DNA from: an uncultured Oscillospiraceae bacterium
GTDB lineage: Bacteria; Bacillota; Clostridia; Oscillospirales; Oscillospiraceae
Assembly: GCA_958426425.1 (NCBI GenBank)
Contig: CATZYY010000046.1
Coordinates: 1 to 14,654, forward strand
DNA length: 14,654 nt
Direction of reading: 5' to 3'
The position numbers and the translations under genes are program-made. Of the stretch, positions 7,078 to 13,534 are shown in pieces (within the stretch, counting starts at the first letter, position 1; every line of letters starts with the position of its first letter). The notes beneath the pieces were generated by a model that ran no database searches, was not told where the DNA came from, and saw nothing but the letters and a program-made list of their open reading frames with translations.

Positions 7078-7117
7078 AAAAAAGTTGGAAATATCCATCA
7101 TGCGCAACGAAATTTCC
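7078..7117 (-). terminator. Possible weak terminator of the polysaccharide deacetylase gene
   Basis: Leftward, a GGAAAT/ATTTCC pairing (7117-7112 with 7092-7087) around a 19-base loop is followed by AAC and six T (7083-7078). The stem is short, so this is a tentative call. The rest of 6996-7152 shows no gene. Confidence 0.3.
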
Positions 7118-7152
7118 CTATAACCAGGGCATGTGAGGCTGCCCGTGAAGGT

Positions 7153-8655
7153 TTATGCAGACAACAGGTATAGCTCCTGCTCCGGGTTCCAGCGGTATGC
7201 CGCCCGCAGGGTCTGACCGGAGGCGTTGTCGTAGACTGAGACAGCAAAGCCGTCCGCTGTTGGTTCAAAGGCGGCGGAGTAGGGACTTGTCGCTTTTCCG
7301 TCGCTGGAGAGCACGCCGGCGGGCTGGGTGACCAGCTGCAGGGAGCCGGTTTCATCCAGAGAATAGAGAACGTAGCAGTTGGCATTGCTGCTGAACCACT
7401 GTCCCAGACAGATCTCCATATTCCCGTCGCTGTTGTAGTCGGAAAAGCAGAGGGGAAAGCCGGTGGTGTGAAACAGAAGCTCCTCTGAAAAGGCCTCATC
7501 CAGGTCCCGGGAGGACAGCAGCGCCTCTCCCTGCCACACCTGGAGGGCGCAGCGGCCGATCCGGTTGTCCCCGCCCAAGGCATAGCCGCCGCCAACGGGG
7601 CTGGCGGCGGCATTTAACTGGGTGCCCTCTGTCATTACCAGACGAACCTGAACGGGGGAACCGTCGTGGAGGAAGGTATCCCCCTGGGCGATGACCGCAT
7701 TCTCAACAGGCGTGCCGGCGGAGGGCTCCGGCAGAGGCGGCAGCTGAGAGAGGAAAAAGTCATAGCCGTACAGGCAGTTGGTCTGGATTTCCTGGCGGAA
7801 CCGCAGGGTCAGCAGCTCGCTGACAGTGACCAGCTGGTATCCCTGCTCCTGAAGCCAGGGCACCAGGGTCCGGGTGGCCTCCACGGTGCTGGCATAGATG
7901 CTGTGGAGCAGGATCACCTGACCGTCCAGGTTGCCGGCGTTCTGGATACTGGCCGTCACCTTTGCGGCGTCCTTCACCAGCCAGTCCTGGGGATCAATGG
8001 ACCAGGTGACCAGAGTGCGGTCCGCGCCGGTCTTCAGGGCCTTGTTGGAGGAGCCGTAGGGAGGCCGCAGCAGGGTAGGAGCCTCACCCAGCACCTGGAT
8101 GAACAGTTCGTCCGCCGCCGCCAGGTCCGCCTGAATGGCCTCCAGGCTCATTTTGCCCAAATTGGCGTGGCGGTAGGAGTGATTGCCGATTTCGCAGCCC
8201 ATCTCCGCCGCCCGGCGGACGGCGTCGGGGTCCTTATGTAGATTGGTCGCCACTTCAAAGAATGTGGCCACGGCATTGTGCTGCTCCAGAATGTCCAGGA
8301 TCTGGTCGGTAAACTGGGCGTGGGGGCCGTCGTCAAAGGTCAGGGCCACCATGGGCCGGCTGGGGTCGATCACCCGCTCCCCAAGGGGCGCCGGTTGGGA
8401 GATAGGCTCAGCTTCCGCGGTATCCTCCAGGAGACTGCCAGCGGTGTCTGTGGAGGTCTCCTGAGAATTGTCCGGCGTGTTTGAGGAGTTTTCCTGGGGA
8501 ATCAGCTCCACCTCTGTGACATCCTTCTCCGGCATGAGGGGGGTGGAGATGGGTTTCTCATCAGCCGCGGTCCGCTCTCCGGAGTGGCCCTGTGGGCCTG
8601 CGGCGCAGGCTGCTAAAGACAGTAGGATCAAAAGAATGGGGAAAAGGCGTTTCAT
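7153..8655 (-). CDS. Polysaccharide deacetylase (NodB-type) lipoprotein with C-terminal beta-rich domain
   Basis: This 500-residue protein starts with a signal peptide and lipobox LAAC (C17), so it should be lipid-anchored outside the membrane. A Thr/Ser/Glu/Pro-rich linker (18-98) leads to a carbohydrate esterase 4 domain (about 100-285). Motifs in order are TFDDG (106-110; D108 base, D109 metal), HSYRH (159-163; metal ligands H159 and H163), RPPYG (197-201), DPQDW (221-225) and LLHSIY (249-254; H251). The fifth motif has Ser where Asp is more usual. Such enzymes remove acetyl groups from peptidoglycan or other surface glycans. Residues 290-500 form a separate region of predicted beta character, with DYNSDGNMEI at 406-415 resembling a calcium-binding or repeat-type loop. 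Monocistronic by spacing. The ribosome binding site is weak (GAAAGTGAG). Confidence 0.93.
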   Translation of the reverse strand: MKRLFPILLILLSLAACAAGPQGHSGERTAADEKPISTPLMPEKDVTEVELIPQENSSNTPDNSQETSTDTAGSLLEDTAEAEPISQPAPLGERVIDPSRPMVALTFDDGPHAQFTDQILDILEQHNAVATFFEVATNLHKDPDAVRRAAEMGCEIGNHSYRHANLGKMSLEAIQADLAAADELFIQVLGEAPTLLRPPYGSSNKALKTGADRTLVTWSIDPQDWLVKDAAKVTASIQNAGNLDGQVILLHSIYASTVEATRTLVPWLQEQGYQLVTVSELLTLRFRQEIQTNCLYGYDFFLSQLPPLPEPSAGTPVENAVIAQGDTFLHDGSPVQVRLVMTEGTQLNAAASPVGGGYALGGDNRIGRCALQVWQGEALLSSRDLDEAFSEELLFHTTGFPLCFSDYNSDGNMEICLGQWFSSNANCYVLYSLDETGSLQLVTQPAGVLSSDGKATSPYSAAFEPTADGFAVSVYDNASGQTLRAAYRWNPEQELYLLSA

Positions 8656-8770
8656 GGTCGCAGACTCACTTTCGTCAGATTTCGACTTTATGATACTGGA
8701 TGCGCCGGAGGAAATCAGGACAAAACGGATACAAAATGCAGAGAAATAATGACAAAAGAAACGAAGGGTG

Positions 8771-8800
8771 ACAAAAGGGCCGCGCCTGATGGCGCGGCCC
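8771..8800 (-). terminator. Rho-independent terminator of the macro-domain gene
   Basis: Perfect 10-bp stem GGGCCGCGCC/GGCGCGGCCC (8777-8786, 8791-8800) with a TGAT loop. Leftward it is followed by TTTTGT. It lies about 90 bases past the macro-domain stop codon. The rest of the 8656-8889 gap holds no gene. Confidence 0.78.
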
Positions 8801-8889
8801 TCAGAGATTGAAATAAAGATGTGTGCCGCAAGGGGGGGACAATCGGTGCGTCTGGAACGGGAGCCCTTGGCAAGGCGTCCCGCGGGGCT

Positions 8890-9426
8890 TCACAGACGAT
8901 CTTCCTTCTCCCCGGCGTACCAGAGATTCCAGGTCTGCCGGTAGACCTCCGCCGCCTGGGGGGTGTGGCAGACCATCCGCACCTGCTTAGGCAGGTCGTT
9001 TTCCGCCAGAAAGTCCATAATGGCCCGCAGGGCCACGGTGGCGGCCTGGGGCAGGGGGTAGCCGTAGACCCCGGTGGAAATGGAGGAGAAGTCCACAGTT
9101 TCAATTCCGTGGTCCCGGGCCAGGGTCAGGCAGGAGCGGTAGCAGGAGGCCAGCAGCGCGGCCTCGCCATGGGCCCCGCCCCGCCAGATGGGGCCGGGGG
9201 TGTGGAGGACGTATTTGGCCCGCAACCGGTAGCCCTTGGTCAGCTTGGCCTCTCCGGTGGGGCAGCCGCCCAGGGTCCGGCACTCCGCCAGCAGCTCCGG
9301 ACCCGCGGCGGCGTGGATGGCGCCGTCCACCCCGGAGCCTCCCAGCAGCGTGGTGTTGGCGGCGTTGACGATGGCCTCCGCGTCAGAGCGGGTGATGTCT
9401 CCCACCACAATGTCGAACCGTCTCAT
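8890..9426 (-). CDS. Macro-domain protein (O-acetyl-ADP-ribose deacetylase / YmdB-like)
   Basis: The 178-residue protein is a single macro domain, a fold that binds ADP-ribose and often removes ADP-ribosyl or O-acetyl groups. Clear motifs are VVGDIT (7-12; D10 expected to contact adenine), AIVNAANTTLLGGSGVDGAIH (18-38; catalytic-loop Asn and Asp residues), CPTGEAKLTKGY (55-66) and SSISTGVYGYP (114-124; phosphate-binding loop). Length and motif order match the MacroD/YmdB class of hydrolases. I start it at 9426 because AAGGAGGA lies 7-8 bases upstream; the longer open frame to 9549 passes through the promoter. It is transcribed divergently from the barrel protein at 9576, with facing promoters only 9 bases apart, so the two may share regulation. 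The substrate in vivo cannot be read from the sequence. Confidence 0.95.
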   Translation of the reverse strand: MRRFDIVVGDITRSDAEAIVNAANTTLLGGSGVDGAIHAAAGPELLAECRTLGGCPTGEAKLTKGYRLRAKYVLHTPGPIWRGGAHGEAALLASCYRSCLTLARDHGIETVDFSSISTGVYGYPLPQAATVALRAIMDFLAENDLPKQVRMVCHTPQAAEVYRQTWNLWYAGEKEDRL

Positions 9427-9464
9427 GGAACGTCCTCCTTCAAACACAGCGGTTTCTTTTTTCC

Positions 9465-9492
9465 AGTATACCGTCTTTATGGGGAAAAACAA
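9465..9492 (-). promoter_or_regulatory. Promoter of the macro-domain gene
   Basis: Leftward -35 TTGTTT (9492-9487), 16-base spacer, -10 TATACT (9470-9465). The -35 is only a partial match, while the -10 and its distance to the gene are good. Confidence 0.6.
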
Positions 9493-9501
9493 GGGAAAAT
9501 C

Positions 9502-9530
9502 TTGAGCGGCGGGACGAAATGTGTTATGAT
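9502..9530 (+). promoter_or_regulatory. Promoter of the alpha/beta-barrel gene
   Basis: -35 TTGAGC (9502-9507), 17-base spacer, -10 TATGAT (9525-9530) with an extended TGT before it. It stands back to back with the macro-domain promoter, leaving 9 bases between the two -35 boxes. Confidence 0.72.
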
Positions 9531-9575
9531 GGGCGGGAGAAACAACCATCTCCCGCCGGGAAGAAAGGAGCGCCT

Positions 9576-10241
9576 ATGGCAAAAAAAGTACCCTCCTACA
9601 CAGGAACGCTTCGCAGCCACTCGCTGACGCTGCCCGCCTGCATCAGCGAGTGCAGCGGAATCCGCATTTTCGGGCGGCGGATCAAATCCCTGGCTTTTTC
9701 CACCGACGTGGCCATTATTAAAAATATCAATGCCGACGCCATCATCGCCGTGTACCCCTTTACCCCCCAGCCGGTGATTGCCCAGGCCATCATCAGCGTG
9801 TCGGACGTGCCGGTGTTTGTGGGCGTGGGCGGCGGAATTACCACGGGCACGCGGTCCGTGCGCCTGGCGGTTCAGGCGGAGCACCAGGGCGCCTACGGCG
9901 TGGTCCTCAACGCGCCCACTTCCAACGAGGTGATCCGGCAGATCAAGGATGAGGTGGATTTGCCGGTGGTGGTGACGGTGGTCTCCGCCCACACGGACAT
10001 CCGCGGCCGTCTGGAGGCGGGCACCGACATTCTCAATGTCTCCGGCGCCGCCGCCACGCCGGAGATTGTGGCGGAGATCCGCCGCGAGTTTCCGGAGGTG
10101 CCCATCATCGCCACCGGCGGTCCTACGGAGGAGAGTATTCTCCGGACCATTCGCGCCGGAGCCAACGCGGTGACGTATACGCCCCCCACCAACGGCGCCC
10201 TCTTTGCCAAGATCATGGAGCAGCACCGCAAGACCTTCTGA
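9576..10241 (+). CDS. Conserved-looking alpha/beta (TIM-type) barrel protein of unknown function
   Basis: The 221-residue protein shows alternating strand and helix segments typical of a phosphate-binding TIM barrel: DAIIAVYPFTPQPVIAQAI (54-72), VPVFVGVGGGITTG (78-91), AYGVVLNAP (106-114), LPVVVTVVSAHTDI (129-142), GTDILNVSGAAATPEIV (149-165), VPIIATGGPTEESILRTI (175-192) and ANAVTYTPP (196-204). The late TGGPTEESI segment resembles the phosphate-binding loops of aldolase-like and epimerase-like barrels, but I cannot assign a reaction. No signal peptide or membrane segment is seen, so it is probably cytoplasmic. The start at 9576 follows AAAGGAG at 6 bases. The upstream in-frame ATG at 9519 lies within the promoter. 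It is monocistronic, followed by a terminator at 10337-10370, and divergent from the macro-domain gene. Confidence 0.85.
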   Translation: MAKKVPSYTGTLRSHSLTLPACISECSGIRIFGRRIKSLAFSTDVAIIKNINADAIIAVYPFTPQPVIAQAIISVSDVPVFVGVGGGITTGTRSVRLAVQAEHQGAYGVVLNAPTSNEVIRQIKDEVDLPVVVTVVSAHTDIRGRLEAGTDILNVSGAAATPEIVAEIRREFPEVPIIATGGPTEESILRTIRAGANAVTYTPPTNGALFAKIMEQHRKTF

Positions 10242-10336
10242 GAAGGCGCGGCGGTGGGCGGAGAAAAACCAAGCTGAAGCGCAGAGGAGACTGCCGAAAA
10301 AGAGGAAGAACTTGCGCGACGGGAAGGAAGAGAGCT

Positions 10337-10370
10337 ACGAGAGGAACCCAGGAGGGGTTCCTCTCGTTTT
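10337..10370 (+). terminator. Terminator of the alpha/beta-barrel gene
   Basis: Perfect 13-bp stem ACGAGAGGAACCC/GGGTTCCTCTCGT (10337-10349, 10355-10367) with an AGGAG loop and a short TTTT run. It lies about 95 bases past the stop codon. Confidence 0.82.
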
Positions 10371-10414
10371 CAATCATAAGTTTTTGAAATTTTTTAAAGG
10401 TTCAAATAACTTGT

Positions 10415-10472
10415 TCAGCGTGTCAAAAAGACTTTTTCGACACGCTGAGGCCGGACTCCGGGGACCGGCCTC
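10415..10472. repeat. Two adjacent hairpins, possible intergenic palindromic element
   Basis: Hairpin 1 pairs TCAGCGTGTC (10415-10424) with GACACGCTGA (10439-10448), with an inner AAAAAG/CTTTTT pairing. Hairpin 2 pairs GAGGCCGG (10447-10454) with CCGGCCTC (10465-10472) and is followed by GCGTTTTC. The two stems share two bases. Neither serves an adjacent gene obviously, since a complete terminator already lies upstream. The style resembles dispersed palindromic elements, but copies elsewhere cannot be tested here. Confidence 0.55.
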
Positions 10473-10481
10473 GCGTTTTCT

Positions 10482-10540
10482 CACGGCTTCGTTCGGGAAA
10501 CTGCCGGAGGGACGGCGAAGGCCTTCCTTGCCGAGCCGTG
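10482..10540. other. Foldable segment closed by CACGGCT/AGCCGTG
   Basis: CACGGCT (10482-10488) and AGCCGTG (10534-10540) can pair around an interior that itself folds through CGGC(G)AAGG with CCTTGCCG near 10513-10533. Length and nesting suggest structured RNA or a repeat end. Whether it is transcribed is unknown. Confidence 0.35.
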
Positions 10541-10561
10541 GGGCTGAAAATGCTCCCCAAT

Positions 10562-10595
10562 CCCCGGCGGCAAAAGACATTGACCTCCGTCGGGG
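10562..10595. repeat. Inverted repeat flanking the -35 box of the glycosyltransferase promoter
   Basis: CCCCGGCGG (10562-10570) and CCGTCGGGG (10587-10595) are complementary at 8 of 9 positions and bracket the -35 at 10580-10585. The position suits a repressor operator, though the protein is unknown. Confidence 0.45.
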
Positions 10596-10608
10596 AATAG
10601 GGTACAAT
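10580..10608 (+). promoter_or_regulatory. Promoter of the glycosyltransferase/ligase unit
   Basis: -35 TTGACC (10580-10585), 17-base spacer, -10 TACAAT (10603-10608). The predicted start near 10615 leaves about 30 leader bases containing AAGGAG before the ATG at 10646. Confidence 0.82.
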
Positions 10609-10645
10609 ACTGCTGTTATGAAACGACCATGGAAGGAGCGGTCCT

Positions 10646-11662
10646 ATGCCCAGCATTTCCGTCATTATGCCTGTCTATCAGGCGGAAAAATTCCTGCAGG
10701 CGTCGGTGGAGAGCGTGCTGGCCCAGACCTTTTCCGACTGGGAGCTGCTGCTGGTGGACGACGGCTGCCGGGACAACTCCCCGGCCCTGTGTGACGAGCT
10801 TGCCCGGCGGGATGACCGGATTCAGGTGATTCACAAGGAGAAGAACGCCGGGGTCAGCGCTGCCCGCAATTCCGCTCTGGAGGCGGCCCGGGGCGCGTAT
10901 ATCGCCTTTTTGGACGCCGACGACGGCTTCGAGCCCCGGATGCTGGAAACCCTGTGGTCCCTGCGGGAGCAGGCGGGAGCCGACACGGCGGCCTGTGCCC
11001 ACCTGAACCTGCGGCCTGACGGCACCGGCTGGCCGGAGCAGGTGCTGCCCGCCGGCGTCTACGACCGGCAGCAGATCCGGGAGAAGATTGTGGCGCCGCT
11101 GCTGGGAGAGCGTCTGGCGGTCCCGGTCTTCAACGGCTTCATTTGGCGGTACCTGTTCTCCGCCCAGATCATCCGGGACATCCACCTGCGGTTTGAGGGA
11201 GCCTATCTGGAGGACGAGCTGTTTTTAATGGAGTACTTCTGCTGCGCCCACTCCCTGGCGGTGACGGACCAGCCCCTCTATCGCTATCTCATCAACCCCG
11301 CCTCCGCCACCCACAAGTATATGAAGGACCTTCAGCAGGTCTTCGCCCGCTTCATGGAGCGGAAGGAGGATTTGGCGGAGCGCTATCAGCTCAACGACCT
11401 GCGGCCCCAGTGGCGGGAGAATTCCAACTGGGCGGGGCTGCTGATTGCCATTGGCAACGAGTACGCCAAGGGCTGCCCCAAGACCCTCCGGCAGCGGCAG
11501 CAGACGGTCCGCGCCCTTTGTGAGCGGCCGGACATGGCCCACGCCATCGCCGTGCTGGAGCCGGTGGGCCTTTCAAAGAACAAGCAGACGGTGGCCCGTC
11601 TGGTCCGGGGCCGTCACTATTGGCTGCTGACCCAGCTATACCGGCTGAAAAACCGCATTTGA
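10646..11662 (+). CDS. Family 2 glycosyltransferase
   Basis: The 338-residue protein opens with the GT-A fold signature SVIMPVYQAEKFL (5-17), SVLAQTFSDWELLLVDDG (23-40) and the acidic metal-binding motif DADD at 90-93. LEDELF at 188-193 supplies the likely catalytic-base region of this class. The domain ends near residue 230; the remaining ~110 residues are helical and basic, ending RLKNRI. No membrane segments are evident, so it should act at the cytoplasmic face, adding a sugar to a lipid-linked or protein acceptor. The start at 10646 has AAGGAG 8 bases upstream. Earlier ATGs at 10618 and 10629 are out of frame. It is followed after 23 bases by a polymerase/ligase-like membrane protein, so the pair probably builds a surface glycan. 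Donor and acceptor are unknown. Confidence 0.95.
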   Translation: MPSISVIMPVYQAEKFLQASVESVLAQTFSDWELLLVDDGCRDNSPALCDELARRDDRIQVIHKEKNAGVSAARNSALEAARGAYIAFLDADDGFEPRMLETLWSLREQAGADTAACAHLNLRPDGTGWPEQVLPAGVYDRQQIREKIVAPLLGERLAVPVFNGFIWRYLFSAQIIRDIHLRFEGAYLEDELFLMEYFCCAHSLAVTDQPLYRYLINPASATHKYMKDLQQVFARFMERKEDLAERYQLNDLRPQWRENSNWAGLLIAIGNEYAKGCPKTLRQRQQTVRALCERPDMAHAIAVLEPVGLSKNKQTVARLVRGRHYWLLTQLYRLKNRI

Positions 11663-11685
11663 ATTGAAAACACAAGGAGTTTCCC

Positions 11686-13206
11686 ATGGAATATCTGCGC
11701 GAAAGTCAACTGTACACCCTGTCAATGGCCCTGTACGCCATCTATATGGACAGTGCCGTTCACCATATTCTGGCGGCTCTTGGCGGCTGGTGTAACCGTC
11801 AGATCGACGGCAGCCGGGTTTTGGCGGTGCTGTGCCGGGAGGGGGCTGTGGCCCGCGCCTGGCCCCGGAGCCTGCTGTATCGCCTGCTGCGGGGGCTGGT
11901 GAACCTGCCGGCCTTTGTGCTGCACCGGCTGTACCTGGCGCTCCATGTGACGTTCCAGGACAGCTTTTTTGCCCGTCTGGCCTTTGAAATGGGCCATGAG
12001 ACCGCGGTGGCCCAGTCCTGGCTCATCATGCTGCTGTGGGTGATTCCCTATTCCCGGTGGAATAACGCATACAGCCTTATGGGCTTTTCCCTGCTGCTGG
12101 CACTCTTTTACGTGGGGGCCATGCCCCGGCAGCGGTTCCGGCTGGATCTGGAGCTGGTGGGCTTTTATCCGGTGCTGCTGTTTGGCGCCGTATTTCTGGC
12201 GGTGGCCTTTTCCTATGTGCCGGGGCAGTCTCTGCGGTTTTTGTTCTACCATATCTCTGCCGCCCTGTGCGTGCTGGTGACGGTCAGCGCCGTCCGCAAT
12301 TCCGAGGATTTGAAACGTCTGGCCGCCGGCGGCGGTTTCTGCGTGCTGATCTCCTCGCTGTACGGCGTGTACCAGCGGATTCAGGGGGTGGAGGTCAACG
12401 AGTCCTATGTGGATCTGGCCCTCAACGAGGGCATGCCCGGCCGGGTGGAGTCCTATTTTGACAATCCCAACACCTTTGCCGAGGTGCTGATTCTGCTGCT
12501 GCCGTTGGTTTTGGCCCTGGTGCTCTGTTCCCGGCACGTGGTTTCCCGGCTTATGGCCGGCGGTGTGCTTTTGGTAGGTGTGGCGGCTCTGGGCATGACC
12601 TACTCCCGGGCCAGCTGGGTAGGCGGCGCCTGCGCCATGGTGGTGATGGTCTTTCTCTGGAAGCCCCGGCTGATCCCGGCGTTTGCGGCGGCCTGCGTTT
12701 TGGCGGTGCCTTTCCTGCCAGATACCATTTGGAACCGGATTCTTACCATTGCCAATCCCGCGGATACCTCCACCGCCAGCCGGATTCCCCTGTACAAGGC
12801 GGCGCTGGAGGTCATCAGGCAGTCGCCCATCTCCGGTGCGGGCCTTGGCACCGCGGCGGTCCAGACCTACATCGACGACTTCAACCTCTACCACGGAGAG
12901 GCGCCCTTCGTTCACGCCCACAACTTCTATCTCCAGGTGTGGATTGAGGCGGGAATCCTGGGCATTGTGGGCTTTGTGGGCGGTATGCTGTGGAACATTA
13001 AGCGGGCGGCCCACACGGTGCGGCACTGTCCCTCCTCTGCTGCCAGGACCATTACCTGCGCCGCCTGTTCAGTTCTATGCGGAGCCATGGTCTGCGGGCT
13101 TGCGGACTACCTATGGAATTATCCCAGAGTGATGTGCATTTTCTGGTTCGTCTTTGCCATGGCGGCTGCCGGCGTCAAGGTGTGCCGGCGAGCCTCTGCC
13201 GCCTGA
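11686..13206 (+). CDS. O-antigen ligase / Wzy-type polysaccharide polymerase family membrane protein
   Basis: The 506-residue protein has about ten to twelve hydrophobic segments from residue ~108 onward. Family motifs include DNPNTFAEVLILLLP (259-273), TYSRASWVGG (305-314), a large external loop with PISGAGLGTA (381-390) and FVHAHNFYLQVWIEAGILG (408-426). These match the O-antigen ligase/polymerase (Wzy_C) superfamily, which joins glycan chains on the outer face of the membrane. The first ~105 residues lack a clear membrane span and are unusual. The ATG at 11686 follows AAGGAG at a good distance, 23 bases after the glycosyltransferase. In a presumed monoderm Firmicute it is more likely a capsule, teichoic-acid-like or exopolysaccharide polymerase or glycan ligase than an LPS ligase. 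A strong terminator follows at 13333. Confidence 0.9.
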   Translation: MEYLRESQLYTLSMALYAIYMDSAVHHILAALGGWCNRQIDGSRVLAVLCREGAVARAWPRSLLYRLLRGLVNLPAFVLHRLYLALHVTFQDSFFARLAFEMGHETAVAQSWLIMLLWVIPYSRWNNAYSLMGFSLLLALFYVGAMPRQRFRLDLELVGFYPVLLFGAVFLAVAFSYVPGQSLRFLFYHISAALCVLVTVSAVRNSEDLKRLAAGGGFCVLISSLYGVYQRIQGVEVNESYVDLALNEGMPGRVESYFDNPNTFAEVLILLLPLVLALVLCSRHVVSRLMAGGVLLVGVAALGMTYSRASWVGGACAMVVMVFLWKPRLIPAFAAACVLAVPFLPDTIWNRILTIANPADTSTASRIPLYKAALEVIRQSPISGAGLGTAAVQTYIDDFNLYHGEAPFVHAHNFYLQVWIEAGILGIVGFVGGMLWNIKRAAHTVRHCPSSAARTITCAACSVLCGAMVCGLADYLWNYPRVMCIFWFVFAMAAAGVKVCRRASAA

Positions 13207-13300
13207 GGGGCCTGGGGGTCCAGCTGCCTTTGGCGTTCCGGGAATAAAGGGAAAGAACATCCCCGGCAAAGTCCCGGTGATTTTCGGTATGGAGGTGTCA

Positions 13301-13324
13301 ATGGGACGTTACAGTGTACCTTGA
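13301..13324 (+). CDS. Seven-codon ORF (MGRYSVP) with a strong ribosome binding site
   Basis: GGAGGTGTCA (13291-13300) directly precedes ATG GGA CGT TAC AGT GTA CCT TGA. The ORF ends 8 bases before the stem of the terminator at 13333. It lies 94 bases beyond the ligase gene and no rightward gene follows. It could be a leader peptide left from a lost gene, the start of a deleted gene, or chance. Expression is unproven. Confidence 0.3.
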   Translation: MGRYSVP

Positions 13325-13332
13325 AGCGGTTC

Positions 13333-13373
13333 AAAGGCCTGCCGTCTGCGGGAGCAGACGGCAGGCCTTTTTT
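13333..13373 (+). terminator. Strong terminator after the glycosyltransferase/ligase unit
   Basis: Perfect 17-bp stem AAAGGCCTGCCGTCTGC/GCAGACGGCAGGCCTTT (13333-13349, 13354-13370) with a GGGA (GNRA-type) loop, running into TTTTTT (13368-13373). It may also stop leftward transcripts from the lipoprotein gene, although on that strand the T-run is only three bases. Confidence 0.93.
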
Positions 13374-13534
13374 GCTTGCATACGGCAGCGCGTTTCTGTT
13401 ACAAGAGGGGAGAAGGGCTTACAGTATATTTGTGCCTGCATCACAAGAGGGTACAGGCGGCACCCCAGGCAAAACGGAACCATCAGCCGGCGGGATGCCG
13501 ATGGCGCGTTGCCTTGCCTCTCAGCAATGGGCCG

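Larger units (their letters stand above)
10242..10645. other. 404-base intergenic region with terminator, hairpins and promoter
   Basis: I see no credible gene here. From left to right it holds a purine-rich stretch (10242-10336), a strong terminator (10337-10370), an AT-rich segment with a TTTGAA/TTCAAA inverted repeat (10383-10388, 10401-10406), two adjacent hairpins (10415-10472), a larger foldable segment (10482-10540), and the glycosyltransferase promoter inside an inverted repeat (10562-10608). Open frames crossing it lack ribosome binding sites. Confidence 0.7.

Noticed and set aside
8656..8760. Promoter for the polysaccharide deacetylase gene
   Set aside because: Candidate boxes (for example TTGTCA with TATCCG at 18 bases) match too poorly to call.
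11722..13026. 434-codon leftward open frame opposite the O-antigen ligase-like gene
   Set aside because: It mirrors a membrane protein, is Gln/His-rich and has no credible ribosome binding site or family resemblance.
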